From Bifidobacterium mizhiense (GTDB taxonomy: Bacteria > Actinomycetota > Actinomycetes > Actinomycetales > Bifidobacteriaceae), in the NCBI RefSeq assembly GCF_020884755.1, contig NZ_BPWE01000001.1, forward strand, positions 372,001 through 436,000: a stretch of DNA of 64,000 nucleotides, in the 5' to 3' direction. Below the pieces are notes generated by a model. The model was not told the origin of the DNA, did no database searches, and saw nothing but the letters and a program-made list of their open reading frames with translations. Below, one piece after another: positions 42,709-50,440 of this stretch. Position 1 is the first letter of the stretch; every line of letters starts with the position of its first letter. Both the position numbers and the translations under genes were made by a program.

Positions 42709-43485
42709 ATGAGAGCATCAAAGCCTGTATCATCTTCTCTACAGCTTTTCGTCCCGCTCGTGGATTTTCTGGGTAAAATCCTCGGGCCCAAAACGGAAGT
42801 GGTGCTTCAGAATGTCAAGGATTTCTCGCATTCGGTGGTTGCCATCGCCAACGGCAATTTGAGCGGACGCACTATAGGCAGCCCCGCCACCGACCTGGTC
42901 ATGCACATCTGGCAGAACCACGAATACGATCAGCACAACTATCTGACCCATTACACGAGCTACACCATCCAGGGACACCCTATGGTCTCCTCTACTCTTT
43001 TCGTGCGGAATTCCAGAGGACGGGTGATTGGCTTTCTCTGCATCAATTTTGACAATTCCGCCTTCCGACAGGCCAGCCAAGAGCTCAGACGGGCAAGCGC
43101 TTATCTGGACGCTCTAGGACTGGCCGATCCTATTGCGGAGCTGAAAGACGATGGGGCCGTACCAGAAAAATCAGATACCGAGAACGGGATCGATCAATCG
43201 ACACGTGAAGTGCTCTCAGTCAACACAGACGAAGTAGTTACGCATAATATCGCCGAATTTGCTGCGCAGCTCGGTATTCCTCCGGCAAGGATGAACCGGC
43301 AGGAGCGCCTGCAACTGATCACACGCCTGGAGGGCTCGGGGGTCTTCCTGATCAAGGGCTCAGTGGACACGGTTGCCCGGACTCTCGGGATCTCCTCCCC
43401 CAGCGTCTACCGCTACTTGCATACGATACGCAGTGCTGCTGCAGGCCCTGATCAGAGCACATCGGCTCGCCCTACTCAGCTTTGA
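42709..43485 (+). CDS. YheO/DauR-type transcriptional regulator (PAS-like plus HTH)
   Basis: A 258-residue DNA-binding protein. The N-terminal half matches the YheO-like PAS domain (LGKILGPKTEVVLQNVKDF, SVVAIANGNLSGRTIGSPAT, GRVIGFLCINFDNS). The C-terminal half has a helix-turn-helix of the DauR type (GVFLIKGSVDTVARTLGISSPSVYRYL). The ATG at 42709 is preferred over a GTG at 42691 because GGGGTG lies a few bases upstream. It is divergent from the MalY-type lyase gene, which suggests that it senses a sulfur amino acid or related ligand; this is inference. Confidence 0.8.
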   Translation: MRASKPVSSSLQLFVPLVDFLGKILGPKTEVVLQNVKDFSHSVVAIANGNLSGRTIGSPATDLVMHIWQNHEYDQHNYLTHYTSYTIQGHPMVSSTLFVRNSRGRVIGFLCINFDNSAFRQASQELRRASAYLDALGLADPIAELKDDGAVPEKSDTENGIDQSTREVLSVNTDEVVTHNIAEFAAQLGIPPARMNRQERLQLITRLEGSGVFLIKGSVDTVARTLGISSPSVYRYLHTIRSAAAGPDQSTSARPTQL

Positions 43486-43791
43486 CACACCCCCTCCAAG
43501 GTGTATGATTAAGAACAGATATACGGGGGACGTATACACGATGGACCTACAGGGGCTGAACTATTTTCAGTTCCAGAGGAGATGTACATGCGTATAGTTT
43601 CCCGGCATATGCCGACGGCTCCTACTCGAGCACGTCCCGTATTCTTTTCCCTGATAAATTCCCATACTTAGCGGTTCTACGGAAACGCTTCCGGATTATT
43701 GTGTTATGCGCAGATCTTATGGCTGTCTACGTATGCACGCTTGGGGCACCGAGAAGTGGATATACACCGAGAGTGCTCTATGATCCGACAT

Positions 43792-43947
43792 AAAAAACGC
43801 GCCTAGCTCTTTTCCCCCGGCTTACATGTGAAGCCATACATATTTGCATCGGTGAATCATGGATGCTAGAGCTAGGCGGCGAGAGGACGGCCCCGACAAT
43901 AGCCGGGGCTAGTCCTTCTACTAAGACTATCAAGAAAGTTCGGGGGA
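43792..43947 (-). ncRNA. Structured RNA candidate with a predicted pseudoknot and terminal U tract
   Basis: Read on the minus strand, the element has three main helices. P1 pairs TCCCCCG (43941-43947) with CGGGGGA (43813-43819). P2 is a hairpin, AGGAC plus GCCCCG closing 43884-43916. P3 pairs 11 bases perfectly, CGCCTAGCTCT (43868-43878) with AGAGCTAGGCG (43800-43810). P1 and P3 interleave, so both forming would make a pseudoknot. Two small hairpins lie inside P3 (43846-43866 and 43819-43835). A TTTTTT run (43792-43797) ends it. I do not recognise the class; it is not tmRNA, SRP RNA or a known riboswitch by eye. Confidence 0.5.
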
Positions 43948-43951
43948 CAAA

Positions 43952-43980
43952 ACTATCGCTCTTCCACTGGCGGTCAGCAA
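43952..43980 (-). promoter_or_regulatory. Promoter of the structured RNA candidate
   Basis: A -35 TTGCTG (43975-43980) and a -10 GATAGT (43952-43957) are separated by exactly 17 bases on the minus strand. Transcription would begin near 43945-43948, just at the 5' arm of helix P1. The match to consensus is moderate. Confidence 0.4.
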
Positions 43981-44883
43981 AGATGCATATTAATGATGGC
44001 CAACTAATATACTTAGCTCATTGACAAATACTGCGTCTACTCTCTATTCGATGAGCGAGATCATCTCTTTGTCTAAACAACTTTGAGATTTTCAGTGATA
44101 CATCCGGCATATTTGAAGCATAAGTGAGGAATTAAAGCATAAACGAACATCGTTATCCTCACGGTCCTTATTCTCAAGACACGCGAGAAAACAGGATTGT
44201 TCAATTCACTAAGAACCAATCAATTGCCTATGGTGCCGCACGTTCATTTACGAGTTCACTCAATGACTGTGTATTAGGACGATAGTGCAGGCATAAATTA
44301 TCTATCTATGCAGAGATTCCAAAACAGCAAGAAGAACATCTTTTAAACCACTAAAACAAGTCGCATAACTCCCTCGAAAACTGAAACGCATGCAAAGTCG
44401 ACGCCGCTTTACAAAACGCCAGCAAGCACAACAGCCTGCTCCGTGAGCTGCATTTTAAATGTATGCAACAGCCATGGCGAAAACGCGATCATGTTACTCA
44501 GACGACATTGTAGGTAATATAAAGAACCGCGAATACTTGTCATAGTTGGATAGAAAATGCATACGTCTTTAATCGAAATGATTCGAAGGACTCTGACATG
44601 GCCTTCTGTGTGGTTGGCGTTTATCTGCTCTGTAAATCTTTGTCAAAGCTAGTTACTTCTTCGACGATCTATATATGGGTACAACCAAAGTACATTTCCA
44701 CAAGACCAAATTCAGCATTTGCAATCAAGCAATAATATCAAGAAGCCGAGTCAGCAAGTGATTTATGCACGCAAAGACAAATGTCGTGAAAAGTACCTGA
44801 GCGTGCAAGTCTTTCAGCGCTTTACACTAATAGTGTGCTGCTCGTTCGGTCATCGATGATTGTACCAAGGAGCGATCATAGAT

Positions 44884-45591
44884 ATGAATAAACAAACTAG
44901 TGAGCTCTTCCCTGCTGATACTAAGGAAAGTACAAGCGTATTGACTCCAGTTAAAAGTACAGCATCAACAGATGCTGCCACTCCTCCAGTTCCGCCTCCC
45001 GACAGCGGCAACGCTAAACCTACCGGGCACCACACCCACAAAAGCAAATCTGGCAAATCTATATGGAAGACAGCTTGCATAGTTTTGCTCGCCTTCATCA
45101 TCGGATTAAGCTTCAGCTCATGTCACGGCTCTGATCCCAAAGCTTCTCAAGACTACAAAGACCTCCAGTCGGATTACTCAAAGTCACAAAGCAATCTGCA
45201 CAAGGCTCGTAGGGAATTGCTTGACGCGCAAAGACAAGTCAAAAAAGTCCAAGACAAAGCCGATAAGTGGGATAAGGAGCAGGCCGATAAAAAAGAGGCC
45301 GAGCAAAAAGCCGAACAAGACAAGGCGAACCAAGAGAAAGCTGCAGCAGACAAAGCTGCACAAGAGAAAGCAGCCGCAGATCAAGCCGCACAAATACAAG
45401 CTCAACAGCAACAATTCCAAGCCCAACAGCAAGCCCAACAGCAGCAGATGCAGCTACAACCTCGCTCACAAAGCACTGTACACCGCGGAGCATTTTGTTC
45501 AGGAGCAGGGTCCACTGGAGCATCTGACCAAAATGGCACCACTCTAACCTGCAGAACAGCCAAAGATGGTCGCCTGCGATGGATGAACTAA
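44884..45591 (+). CDS. Membrane-anchored coiled-coil protein with a Cys-containing C-terminal module
   Basis: I do not recognise this gene as a named family. The 235 residues have a Ser/Thr/Pro/Lys-rich N-terminal part, one membrane span (about residues 55-75, TACIVLLAFIIGLSFSS), a charged and Ala/Gln/Lys-rich coiled coil (about 85-190, with repeated KAAADKAAQEKAAADQAA), and a C-terminal module GAFCSGAGSTGAS plus TLTCRTAKDGRLRW, a short two-Cys pattern that recurs at the end of assorted actinobacterial surface proteins. The ATG at 44884 has AAGGAG 11 bases upstream. Composition is AT-rich, unlike the flanking genes. Topology is probably N-in with the coiled coil outside. Confidence 0.7.
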   Translation: MNKQTSELFPADTKESTSVLTPVKSTASTDAATPPVPPPDSGNAKPTGHHTHKSKSGKSIWKTACIVLLAFIIGLSFSSCHGSDPKASQDYKDLQSDYSKSQSNLHKARRELLDAQRQVKKVQDKADKWDKEQADKKEAEQKAEQDKANQEKAAADKAAQEKAAADQAAQIQAQQQQFQAQQQAQQQQMQLQPRSQSTVHRGAFCSGAGSTGASDQNGTTLTCRTAKDGRLRWMN

Positions 45592-45888
45592 CAGGGAGGA
45601 AAAGCACTTGAATCCAAAATGAGAAGACCCGACATAGAAAGTTCAATTAATACATGAGCAGGTATAGCTTCAAATGCTAAAAAACAGGCTCTCACCCCAG
45701 TCCATGAGAAGAAACGTCAAGCTGTAATATAAACCCTTAAACGAAAAGCTCCACCTGATGAGTATCTAATTTCTAAATTACTTTCAGATGAATAAAGTCG
45801 AGAAGACTCTTTTGGAACCGTGACAAGCCAATGATTTTCTCGTGAAACTTAAAAGACACTCGTTCTATCATTTATCTTGGTGCAATGT
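45592..45888. other. AT-rich intergenic stretch with a possible eroded reading frame
   Basis: No intact gene. In the same frame as the preceding coiled-coil gene, codons after its stop read like protein but are broken by in-frame TGA and TAA codons: MRRPDIESSIN, AKKQALTPVHEKKRQAVI, TLKRKAPPDEYLISKLLSDE. This may be a decayed remnant or chance. I see no promoter or repeat. Confidence 0.25.
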
Positions 45889-45922
45889 AAAACCCCCGCA
45901 GGCTCTGTGCCTGTAGGGGTTT
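45889..45922 (-). terminator. Terminator after the CAT-anticodon tRNA gene
   Basis: On the minus strand AAACCCC, then CAGGC, ACAGA and GCCTG, and GGGGTTTT form a hairpin with two internal mismatches and a short U run. It begins 4 bases after the CCA end of the tRNA. Confidence 0.7.
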
Positions 45923-45926
45923 CGCT

Positions 45927-46003
45927 TGGTGGGGCCTCAGGGGCTTGAACCCTGGACCGAACGATTATGAGTCGTTTGCTCTAACCGACTGAGCTAAGGC
46001 CCC
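45927..46003 (-). tRNA. tRNA with CAT anticodon, probably tRNA-Ile2 (lysidine type)
   Basis: A complete 77-nt cloverleaf: acceptor GGGGCCT/AGGCCCC, D arm GCTC/GAGC, anticodon stem AACGA/TCGTT around CTCATAA, T arm CAGGG/CCCTG with TTCAAGC, then A73 and an encoded CCA. The anticodon is CAT. The stem has C29-G41, as in E. coli tRNA-Ile2, rather than the U29-A41 of E. coli elongator tRNA-Met, and the acceptor and variable loop also look more Ile2-like. Elongator tRNA-Met is the alternative. TilS, which would modify the anticodon, is encoded at 55876-56985. Confidence 0.85.
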
Positions 46004-46073
46004 GCGCCGATTGTACCGGCCAGAGTCATGGTATCAAAACGACTCGTCATCAAGCAGATCCGGATTGTCGGAC

Positions 46074-47702
46074 CTACTTGGTGACCTGGTTGTAGACAGG
46101 CAGACCCATGTATCCGAAAGGAGCCTGGCGAACCTGCTTGCTGGCCACCGCCGATACCTTCCTGTACCAGAGCGGCAGCACCGGAAGATCCTTGAAGAGG
46201 ACGGCCTCGGCCTGGCGGTAATCCTGCATGGCTTCGTCCTGATCGGTCTTGGAGGCGGCACGGGAGAGGATGGCATCATATTCTGCGCTCTTGTAGTCCC
46301 CGTTGTTCAGACCCTTGCCATCAGCCTGGCTGGAGGCATATCCCTGAACCAGGTAACCCTCGGGGTGAGGATAGTCCGAGGTAATACCCGAATTGAAAAT
46401 ACTGTTGACCTGACGGTTATGAACTGCCGTATTGAATTCCTTGCCCGTCGGGAAGATATTCGGTTCCGTCTTGATGCCCAGAACCTGGGCGTACTCATGC
46501 AGAACCGCATCAACCCAATCCTTGTCGGTTCCGTCAGCACTGTAAGCAATGCGAAGCGTGCCCTCCCAGGGAGCGATGGCGTCAGCCTCCTTCCATAGTT
46601 TACGAGCCTGGTCCGGATCGTGCTTCAGTACCTCTTTGCCTTTGATGTCGGAAGCATTCCCCTTGATGGTGGGGGCGAGGAAATCAGTGGCCGGCGTAAC
46701 CGAACCAGCGAAGACCTTGTCGGCTATTTTCGCGCGATCCAAGGCATATGACAGAGCCTTCCGGCGAAGAGCGCCCTCCTCCCCCTGGAAATGCTGCAGG
46801 CCCTGCGGAATGGTCAGGGAACGGAAGGCCGGCCCGGGCTTGATCAAGGGCTGCAGGCCCGAATCGGTGTGGAAGGTTTTCAGGCGAGAGACCGGAACCG
46901 TATCAAGCACGTCCAGGTGACCGGCTTGAACATCGGCGTAAGCGGCATCGAGACTCTGGTAGTCCCTGAATTCCAGGCTTCCGTTCCTAGCCTTGCGAGG
47001 CCCCTTGTATGCAGGATCTTTCTCCAGCTTGATTCCCTGATTGGGCACCCATGATTTGAAGCGGTAGGGCCCGTTCCCGATTGGCTTCTTACCGAAGGCC
47101 TTGATGTCCTTGTAGGCGGACGACGGCAGGGGAAGGAAGGCCACATCTCCCACCTTGTAGGGGAAGGAGGAATCAGGCTTGCTCATGGTCACCTCCAGGG
47201 TCAGGTCGTCAACCACCCGAAGACCAGACAGAGGGGCCTTGGGATCGCCATGTTCGTCCTGCACCTGTTCATACCCGGCGATGGTCGAAAAAGCCGAGGC
47301 CCCCAGCTGTCCATTGGCCGCATTCGCCGCAAAGGACCAGGAATCGGCATAGGTCTTGGCTGTGATCTTCTCACCATCACTGAAGGTGAGTCCTGGTTTG
47401 AGGACAATCGTGTACTTGCTTGCATCCTCATTGGGAGTAATTGATTTGGCCTCGACCAGCGTCTTCCCACCTTTGGCATCGAAGGTGACCAACCCGTCGA
47501 AGAGCTGGGTCACCACCTTCCAACCTGCGGTGTCGTTGGTGCTGGAGGGAATCAGGGGCGCCGTAGGTTCGGCATTGTTAACGCTGATGGCGGCCCGGGG
47601 GTCGATCCGGTCTTCTTGGGATGTCTGGGAGGTGCCGCAGGCGCCCGCTGCCAGGATGAGGGGCAACACCGCTGCTGCAATGTATGAACGAAGTTTGGTC
47701 AT
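46074..47702 (-). CDS. ABC substrate-binding lipoprotein, SBP family 5, orphan
   Basis: A solute receptor of 542 residues. A lipoprotein signal ends in LILAAGAC with the lipid cysteine at residue 22. The SBP_bac_5 body is clear (SKYTIVLKPGLTFSDGEKIT, LRRKALSYALDRAKIADKVF, RKLWKEADAIAPWEGTLRI). The ATG at 47702 has GGAAGG about 9 bases upstream. No permease or ATPase genes are adjacent, so it must share a transporter encoded elsewhere or act alone. An ECF S component gene lies 90 bases upstream on the same strand, an odd pairing. Confidence 0.9.
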   Translation of the reverse strand: MTKLRSYIAAAVLPLILAAGACGTSQTSQEDRIDPRAAISVNNAEPTAPLIPSSTNDTAGWKVVTQLFDGLVTFDAKGGKTLVEAKSITPNEDASKYTIVLKPGLTFSDGEKITAKTYADSWSFAANAANGQLGASAFSTIAGYEQVQDEHGDPKAPLSGLRVVDDLTLEVTMSKPDSSFPYKVGDVAFLPLPSSAYKDIKAFGKKPIGNGPYRFKSWVPNQGIKLEKDPAYKGPRKARNGSLEFRDYQSLDAAYADVQAGHLDVLDTVPVSRLKTFHTDSGLQPLIKPGPAFRSLTIPQGLQHFQGEEGALRRKALSYALDRAKIADKVFAGSVTPATDFLAPTIKGNASDIKGKEVLKHDPDQARKLWKEADAIAPWEGTLRIAYSADGTDKDWVDAVLHEYAQVLGIKTEPNIFPTGKEFNTAVHNRQVNSIFNSGITSDYPHPEGYLVQGYASSQADGKGLNNGDYKSAEYDAILSRAASKTDQDEAMQDYRQAEAVLFKDLPVLPLWYRKVSAVASKQVRQAPFGYMGLPVYNQVTK

Positions 47703-47792
47703 GATAGGACCCTTCCTGCCCGGTGCGGGCCTTGTCACAGCTGCAAAACAAACATATGGTCAATACAGTCGGTTTGGCGCGGATACCGATGT

Positions 47793-48419
47793 TCAGACCT
47801 GCCTGACATCCTGTCCGGATGCAAGCCGATCCAGAGCACCAGTGCTGCCAATAGCCCGGAAGAGGAACCAGCTGGTCAGCCCAGCCAGGACTACTCCACT
47901 GATCAGTTCGCAGATGGTGCCGATGATCCCCCTCGGGCTGAGGAGGGAGACCCCCTGATAGTAGAAAGCCAGAAGAAAAGCGTTATAGACCAAGGCTATC
48001 AGGATACCCCCCAGAACGGTCGTTCCCAGGGTCCACCGGCGGTAGCGGAAAATTCCGAAAGCCAGTTCCGCGCAAAGGGCCTCAACGATGGCCTCCACCA
48101 AAATCATCGGCACGTTATAGGCGTTACCAGGCAGAATCTCGACCAGAACACTGATGATTCCGACATATACGGCCGCACCTGGCTTGCGCAGTATCAACAG
48201 GGACAGGGTACAGGGAAAGTAGAAGACCCCGTGCAAAAGGGCCGCCGCCCCGGGAAGTAGGGCGGTCATGAGCGGGAATATCCACGAGGCGAGCAAACTG
48301 GCCAACCAGTAAATTAACCCCGATACCGCGCCCAGGCCTGCGCCGACCGCAATGTCGAGCGGCCTCCAGCGCAACCGATGAGATGCGGAAATTTGACCCT
48401 GGTGCTGTTTCACCGTCAT
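47793..48419 (-). CDS. ECF transporter S component, YkoE-like
   Basis: A 208-residue membrane protein with about five to six spans. The pattern WRPLDIAVGAGLGAVSGLIYWL, GVFYFPCTLSLLILRKPGAAVYVGI and ELAFGIFRYRRW matches YkoE-type S components, which bind thiamine precursors for ECF importers. The usual YkoD ATPase and YkoC membrane partner are not adjacent. I saw no TPP riboswitch in the 305-base gap upstream (48420-48724), which otherwise shows no gene. AAGGGAG precedes the ATG by 6 bases. Confidence 0.75.
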   Translation of the reverse strand: MTVKQHQGQISASHRLRWRPLDIAVGAGLGAVSGLIYWLASLLASWIFPLMTALLPGAAALLHGVFYFPCTLSLLILRKPGAAVYVGIISVLVEILPGNAYNVPMILVEAIVEALCAELAFGIFRYRRWTLGTTVLGGILIALVYNAFLLAFYYQGVSLLSPRGIIGTICELISGVVLAGLTSWFLFRAIGSTGALDRLASGQDVRQV

Positions 48420-48724
48420 TGATACTCCCTTACGACCGCCATAGAGCGCGCGGCCCGTCCCTCATGCGCACAGCGATAAGAAGGGACCCGTCCAAGCAGG
48501 CAAGGGCCCGTCCGGCGTTCCTTGACCTGCGCATGCCGGGCGGGAACGTCGACTCAAGGCTACCCCGACCACGACGGCAGAACCAGAGTCTGGTCATAGG
48601 TCTTGTTTATAGGCGGCCATCCGCCTGCCTCACCTTGCTTATCAGCCCGGCGCATAAGTCAGAAGTTCCCACTACCATGAATGCAGTTTGCACTGTCTTT
48701 TCTATGGTTCTGTGAGGTAGCTTC

Positions 48725-50401
48725 TTGGCCGAATTCATTTATCAGATGATCAAGGCGCGCAAGTCCTTCGGCGACCGCGTCATCCTGGACGATGTGACCC
48801 TGAGTTTCCTGCCCGGCGCCAAAATCGGCGTGGTGGGCCCCAACGGCATGGGCAAGTCCACCCTGCTGCGGATCATGGCCGGCCTGGACACGGTCAGCAA
48901 CGGCGAGGCACAGCTCACCCCCGGCTATACGGTAGGCATCCTCCAGCAGGAGCCGCCCTTGGACGAGGACAAAACCGTCGGTGAGAACATTCGTATGGCC
49001 TTCGGCGACATCATGAGCAAGGTGGACCGCTTCAACCAGATCGGCGAGCAGATGGCCGACCCCAATGCCGATTACGACGCTCTCATGACCGAGATGGGCC
49101 AGCTCCAGGAGCAGATTGATGCCGCCAACGGCTGGGATCTGGATTCCCAGCTGGATCAGGCCATGGATGCCCTGCAGTGCCCCGACCCGGACACCCCGGT
49201 CTCGGTCATTTCGGGAGGCGAGCGCCGCCGTGTGGCTCTATGCCGGCTGCTGTTGGAAGCACCCGACCTACTCCTCCTGGACGAGCCCACCAACCACTTG
49301 GACGCCGAGTCCATCCTCTGGCTGGAGCAGTACCTGCACACCTACAAGGGTGCCGTCCTGGCCGTGACCCACGACCGGTACTTCCTTGACAATGTTGCCG
49401 AGTGGATCTGCGAGGTGGATCGCGGCCACCTCTACCCTTACCAGGGCAACTACTCCACATACTTGGAGACCAAGGCCAAGCGTCTTGAGGTCCAGGGACA
49501 GAAGGATGCCAAGCTGGCCAAGAGACTCAACAACGAACTGGAATGGGTCCGCTCCTCCCCCAAGGCCCGGCAGGCCAAGAACAAGGCCCGCCTGGAACGC
49601 TACGAGCAGATGGAGAACGAGGCCCGGAACAACAAGAAGCTGGACTTCTCCGAGATCCAGATTCCGCCGGGTCCCCGTCTGGGCTCCAAGGTGCTGGAGG
49701 CCAAGCACATCCACAAGGCCTTCGGTGACCGCGTCCTGATCGATGATCTGAGCTTCACCCTGCCTCGAAACGGCATTGTGGGTGTCATCGGCCCCAATGG
49801 CGTGGGCAAGTCCACGCTTTTCAAGACCATCGTGGGCTTGGAGCCGTTGACATCGGGTTCCTTGGAAGTCGGCGACACGGTCAAGATCTCCTACGTGGAT
49901 CAGAACCGCGAGGGCATCGACCCCAACAAGAACCTCTGGGAGGTGGTCTCCGGAGGTCTGGACTTCATCGAGGTCGGCGGCGTCGAGGTGCCCACCCGCG
50001 CCTATGTGGCCTCCTTCGGTTTCAAGGGCTCGGATCAGCAGAAGCCGGCCGGCGTCCTCTCCGGTGGCGAACGCAACAGATTGAACCTGGCACTCACCCT
50101 CAAGCAGGGCGGCAACCTGCTCCTGCTGGACGAGCCAACCAACGACTTGGATGTGGAAACCCTGGAGAGCCTGGAGAATGCCCTGCTCGCCTTCCCCGGC
50201 TGCGCTGTGGTCATCTCCCACGACCGCTGGTTCCTGGATCGGATCGCCACCCATATCCTGGCCTGGGAGGGCACGGACGAGAATCCGGCCTCCTGGTACT
50301 GGTTCGAGGGTAACTTCCAGGCCTACCAGGAGAACAAGGTCAAGCGTCTGGGCGAGGAGGCCTCCAGGCCCCACCGCATCCACCGCAAGCTGACCCGCTG
50401 A
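48725..50401 (+). CDS. ettA: Energy-dependent translational throttle protein EttA (ABC-F)
   Basis: A soluble ABC-F protein of 558 residues that binds the ribosomal E site and couples translation to the ATP/ADP ratio. It has two ATPase halves: Walker A GPNGMGKST and GPNGVGKST, signatures ISGGERRRV and LSGGERNRL, and Walker B LLLDEPTNHLD and LLLDEPTNDLD. Between them is a basic linker (KAKRLEVQGQKDAKLAKRLN and following) and the toe/arm insertions typical of EttA. The start is TTG, opening MAEFIYQMIKARKSFGDRVIL, with GAGG 8 bases upstream. Confidence 0.94.
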   Translation: MAEFIYQMIKARKSFGDRVILDDVTLSFLPGAKIGVVGPNGMGKSTLLRIMAGLDTVSNGEAQLTPGYTVGILQQEPPLDEDKTVGENIRMAFGDIMSKVDRFNQIGEQMADPNADYDALMTEMGQLQEQIDAANGWDLDSQLDQAMDALQCPDPDTPVSVISGGERRRVALCRLLLEAPDLLLLDEPTNHLDAESILWLEQYLHTYKGAVLAVTHDRYFLDNVAEWICEVDRGHLYPYQGNYSTYLETKAKRLEVQGQKDAKLAKRLNNELEWVRSSPKARQAKNKARLERYEQMENEARNNKKLDFSEIQIPPGPRLGSKVLEAKHIHKAFGDRVLIDDLSFTLPRNGIVGVIGPNGVGKSTLFKTIVGLEPLTSGSLEVGDTVKISYVDQNREGIDPNKNLWEVVSGGLDFIEVGGVEVPTRAYVASFGFKGSDQQKPAGVLSGGERNRLNLALTLKQGGNLLLLDEPTNDLDVETLESLENALLAFPGCAVVISHDRWFLDRIATHILAWEGTDENPASWYWFEGNFQAYQENKVKRLGEEASRPHRIHRKLTR

Positions 50402-50440
50402 ACGAAGCACATCACAAGGGATCGAGGGCCAAGGAGAAGC

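Larger units (their letters stand above)
43486..44883. other. AT-rich gene-poor region
   Basis: About 1.4 kb with no credible protein gene on either strand. The base composition drops sharply against the flanks, most clearly from about 43920 to 44880. The region contains the RNA candidate at 43792-43947. Short open frames exist, such as 31 codons at 44557-44652, but none has both a good ribosome site and recognisable content. The left boundary is the end of the YheO-type gene. It looks like acquired or decayed DNA next to a tRNA gene. Confidence 0.6.

Noticed and set aside
43548-43561. A partial match to the tRNA 3' region (CAGGGGCTGAAC against CAGGGGCTTGAAC) as a possible attachment-site copy
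   Set aside because: It has a one-base deletion, is short and is not flanked by further identity; attachment repeats are normally exact.
43603-43614. A 12-base palindrome (CGGCATATGCCG) in the gene-free region
   Set aside because: An isolated short palindrome without promoter context or repeat copies; likely chance.
43792-43947. The structured RNA as a type II CRISPR tracrRNA
   Set aside because: No cas gene, no repeat array and no anti-repeat partner exist in the window.
44557-44652. A 31-codon open frame with a hydrophobic middle in the AT-rich region
   Set aside because: No convincing ribosome site, no recognisable family, and such short frames arise by chance in AT-rich DNA.
45592-45800. 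A reading frame interrupted by three stops, following the coiled-coil gene in the same frame
   Set aside because: The segments look protein-like but too short to show homology by eye; kept only as a weak remark in the annotation of the stretch.
48420-48724. A TPP riboswitch upstream of the YkoE-like gene
   Set aside because: The conserved CUGAGA and ACCUGAUCUGGAUAAUGCCAGCG signatures are absent in this gap.
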